Source of the DNA: Aphodosoma sp051870875
GTDB lineage: Bacteria; Bacteroidota; Bacteroidia; Bacteroidales; Paludibacteraceae
Assembly: GCA_051870875.1 (NCBI GenBank)
Contig: JBJECG010000033.1
Span: 1 to 8,124, forward strand
Direction of reading: 5' to 3'
DNA: 8,124 bases
In this document: in pieces, positions 6,861-8,124 of the stretch
How the letters are laid out: each line of letters starts with the position of its first letter
Position numbering within the stretch: the stretch's first letter is position 1
Notes under the pieces: generated by a model
Database searches by the model: none
Told to the model about the DNA's origin: nothing
Seen by the model: the letters and a program-made list of their open reading frames with translations, nothing else
Made by a program: the position numbers and the translations under genes

Positions 6861-6892
6861 CAAAGGTACTTCTTTTTGCCGGAATAATCAAA
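6861..6892 (-). promoter_or_regulatory. Bacteroidetes-type promoter of rpsP
   Basis: On the minus strand a TTTG (6889-6892, the -33 element) is followed after 20 bases by TACCTTTG (6861-6868), matching the Bacteroides consensus TTTG-N19/20-TAnnTTTG. Transcription should begin near 6853-6856, leaving an AT-rich leader of about 50 bases before the ATG at 6802-6804. The -33 element lies 16 bases past the stop of the HU-CCDC81/SPOR gene, and no terminator hairpin is visible between the two genes, so some read-through into rpsP is possible. Confidence 0.85.
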
Positions 6893-6907
6893 CTTTTAGG
6901 CTGTTTT

Positions 6908-7900
6908 TTATCTTTTGGCGCACATTATCCAAGCATGTTTGCCTCCTGATGTATTTCTTATGCTGTCCGCATACTCCATGGCTTCCGCATATTTGCTGAA
7001 ACTCATGGCAGTCACCCTATACTTTCCGCCTTCTTCTATGATGCTGAGCGTCTGCTGCTTGTATTGTTTCTGTTCCGATATGTATTTTTCGGCTTGGCGG
7101 CGGTTTTTGAGACTGGCCACTATCAGATGGTATTTGTTAGGTGTCGGAGCTTGTTGTGTGGTTTCTGACGGCAATTCTTGTCTTAATGCAACATATTCAT
7201 TGTCTGCACTATACTCGTTGCCTGATTGCGCCGCCGCCAGGGTGGCAGTGCTGTCTTTTTTTTCAGGTGTATGTTCAGGTATACGTTCAAGTGTGGAGTG
7301 TATGTCGGAGATATTGTGCAGCGGATCGAATGTGAATGTGGCGTAGTGTGCGTTGTCGGGGTGGGGTGACGGCAGCAGCAGTGATATTGCCGTCACTATG
7401 ATTACGGCAGCTGCATAACGCAGTGTGCGTTGTATGCGTCCTGGTATATTGAGTACGATTGTTTCTGCGTTGTTGGTGGTATGCCGGTGCTTGGTTTCAT
7501 ACAGAGGTATTGGGCAAAGTCCGTAGTTGCAGGGAAGAAATGAAGCATCATTGCAGCTAAATGATATTGAGTTGTCGTTGTGCAGGTGTAAAGTCCCGAT
7601 TGCATCTAACTGGCATGTCTGGTTTTGTTGTAATGTGCATTGTATGAGATTTACCGTTTGTTCGATGGCTTTCAATGCTTCCGGGTACGGTATATGACTG
7701 TTGGTCATATACATTTCGCAGAGCAGACCGTCATTGTAGTTCAGCAGACTGTTGAATCGGATGTTTTTTGTGGAAGGGAATATAAGTCCGTTTTTTATGT
7801 AGGCTTCTTGCCTGTATGTGATGAACCCTCCCAATCCTGGTACAATTACACAGTCATGTTGCATGAGCAATTGCTTTATATATTGGTTGAAAGTGTTCAT
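6908..7900 (-). CDS. HU-CCDC81-like and SPOR domain membrane protein
   Basis: This 330-residue protein begins MNTFNQYIKQLLMQHDCVIV. The N-terminal part matches the Bacteroidetes HU-CCDC81-like region: VIVPGLGGFI (18-27), FNSLLNYNDGLL (49-60) and a second unit with LDAIGTLHL (98-106). One membrane helix follows (about 162-177), then a Ser/Thr/Pro/Glu-rich linker. The C-terminal SPOR domain (about 257-329) reads YHLIVASLKNRRQAEKYISE at its start and GGKYRVTAMSFSKYAEAMEY further on. SPOR domains bind peptidoglycan stripped of stem peptides at the division septum. The layout therefore implies a cytoplasmic N-terminus and a periplasmic, septum-binding C-terminus. The frame is open up to 8017, but the -7 element at 7961-7968 puts the transcript start near 7953, below the next in-frame ATG (7957). 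The ATG at 7898-7900 also matches the family N-terminus. Whether the HU-like domains bind DNA is not shown. Confidence 0.9.
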   Translation of the reverse strand: MNTFNQYIKQLLMQHDCVIVPGLGGFITYRQEAYIKNGLIFPSTKNIRFNSLLNYNDGLLCEMYMTNSHIPYPEALKAIEQTVNLIQCTLQQNQTCQLDAIGTLHLHNDNSISFSCNDASFLPCNYGLCPIPLYETKHRHTTNNAETIVLNIPGRIQRTLRYAAAVIIVTAISLLLPSPHPDNAHYATFTFDPLHNISDIHSTLERIPEHTPEKKDSTATLAAAQSGNEYSADNEYVALRQELPSETTQQAPTPNKYHLIVASLKNRRQAEKYISEQKQYKQQTLSIIEEGGKYRVTAMSFSKYAEAMEYADSIRNTSGGKHAWIMCAKR

Positions 7901-7960
7901 TGTCAGTTTTTTCTGTTGTATTTGCGGTCCGGAGTCGGTTCCCTGTGGTAAAATCATCCG

Positions 7961-7968
7961 CAAAGGTA
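7961..7968 (-). promoter_or_regulatory. Bacteroidetes -7 promoter element of the HU-CCDC81/SPOR gene
   Basis: The minus strand reads TACCTTTG here, identical to the -7 octamer of the rpsP promoter. No TTTG is found at the expected 19-21 base distance upstream, so the -33 element is weak or absent. The implied start near 7953 gives a leader of about 50 bases and decides the start codon of the gene in favour of 7898-7900. The 7901-8021 interval shows nothing else I can name. Confidence 0.7.
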
Positions 7969-8021
7969 GGCTTTTTATTCGGTTTGCGTATTGTTTGCGC
8001 TTTTTAGTCGTCAACAAGTTT

Positions 8022-8123
8022 TCAACACAACGTATCGAGCAGTATGTCCGAGTATTGTGTCGGATTTGTCCTGATTCTGTTTATTAGCCGTTGTATGTGC
8101 TGTTCTATATCATTGGAATTCAT
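8022..8123 (-). CDS. Short open frame at the window edge, unrecognised
   Basis: Reading leftward from the edge, one minus-strand frame is open from 8123 to a TGA at 8022-8024 and gives 33 residues beginning MNSNDIEQHIQRLINRIRTN and ending SDILLDTLC. The other two minus frames stop within about 15 bases of the edge, so if a gene runs in from the right this is its C-terminal end. It could also be a small gene starting at the ATG at 8121-8123, or noise. The composition is soluble and helix-like. I do not recognise a family. Confidence 0.4.
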   Translation of the reverse strand: MNSNDIEQHIQRLINRIRTNPTQYSDILLDTLC

Positions 8124-8124
8124 G

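Noticed and set aside
6235..6999. Long plus-strand open frame of about 250 codons over rpsP
   Set aside because: It is an antisense shadow caused by the Ala/Lys/Glu-rich coding bias of the S16 tail; the translation is low-complexity Cys/Phe/Gly.
7901..8017. Upstream starts for the HU-CCDC81/SPOR gene
   Set aside because: The region contains the promoter and leader; the extra residues are not family-like.

Overview
The window looks like chromosomal DNA of a Bacteroidales bacterium (Bacteroides, Prevotella or a relative). The signs are a ribosomal protein S16 with a long Ala/Lys/Glu-rich tail, an HU-CCDC81/SPOR protein of a type typical of Bacteroidetes, two promoters with the Bacteroidetes -7 octamer TACCTTTG, and starts without clear Shine-Dalgarno sequences. 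Every gene I can support lies on the minus strand, so transcription runs from high to low coordinates.

Right part (8124 to 6181): a short open frame at the window edge (8022-8123) is followed by a promoter (7961-7968). Next comes a single-pass membrane protein with an N-terminal HU-CCDC81-like region and a C-terminal SPOR domain (6908-7900). A strong promoter (6861-6892) then drives rpsP (6250-6804), which ends at a clear intrinsic terminator (6181-6221).

Middle and left part (6064 to 928): a compact polysaccharide-assembly cassette. It begins with the decayed and truncated 5' end of what looks like an acyltransferase-3 (O-acetyltransferase-like) gene (5736-6064). Then come a Wzx-type flippase (4459-5739), a Wzy-type polymerase (3284-4462), two family-2 glycosyltransferases (2463-3287 and 1578-2396) and a WbqC-family protein (928-1581). 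Four junctions overlap by the same 4-base ATGA, one of them the remnant/wzx junction, and the two glycosyltransferases are separated by 66 bases. The likely division of labour is that the two glycosyltransferases extend a lipid-linked repeat unit on the cytoplasmic face, Wzx flips it and Wzy polymerises it in the periplasm. No initiating sugar-phosphate transferase, nucleotide-sugar synthesis gene or chain-length regulator is in view, so those must be encoded elsewhere.

Left edge (921 to 1): a branched-chain amino acid aminotransferase (ilvE) begins 6 bases after the WbqC stop codon and runs off the window. It appears to be co-transcribed with the cassette, although its job is amino acid metabolism.

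I found no tRNA, rRNA, CRISPR array, insertion sequence or phage gene. No single feature here is a clearly new system. The most informative oddities are the acyltransferase remnant, the ilvE coupling, and the two glycosyltransferase genes lying in one frame separated by a single TGA.
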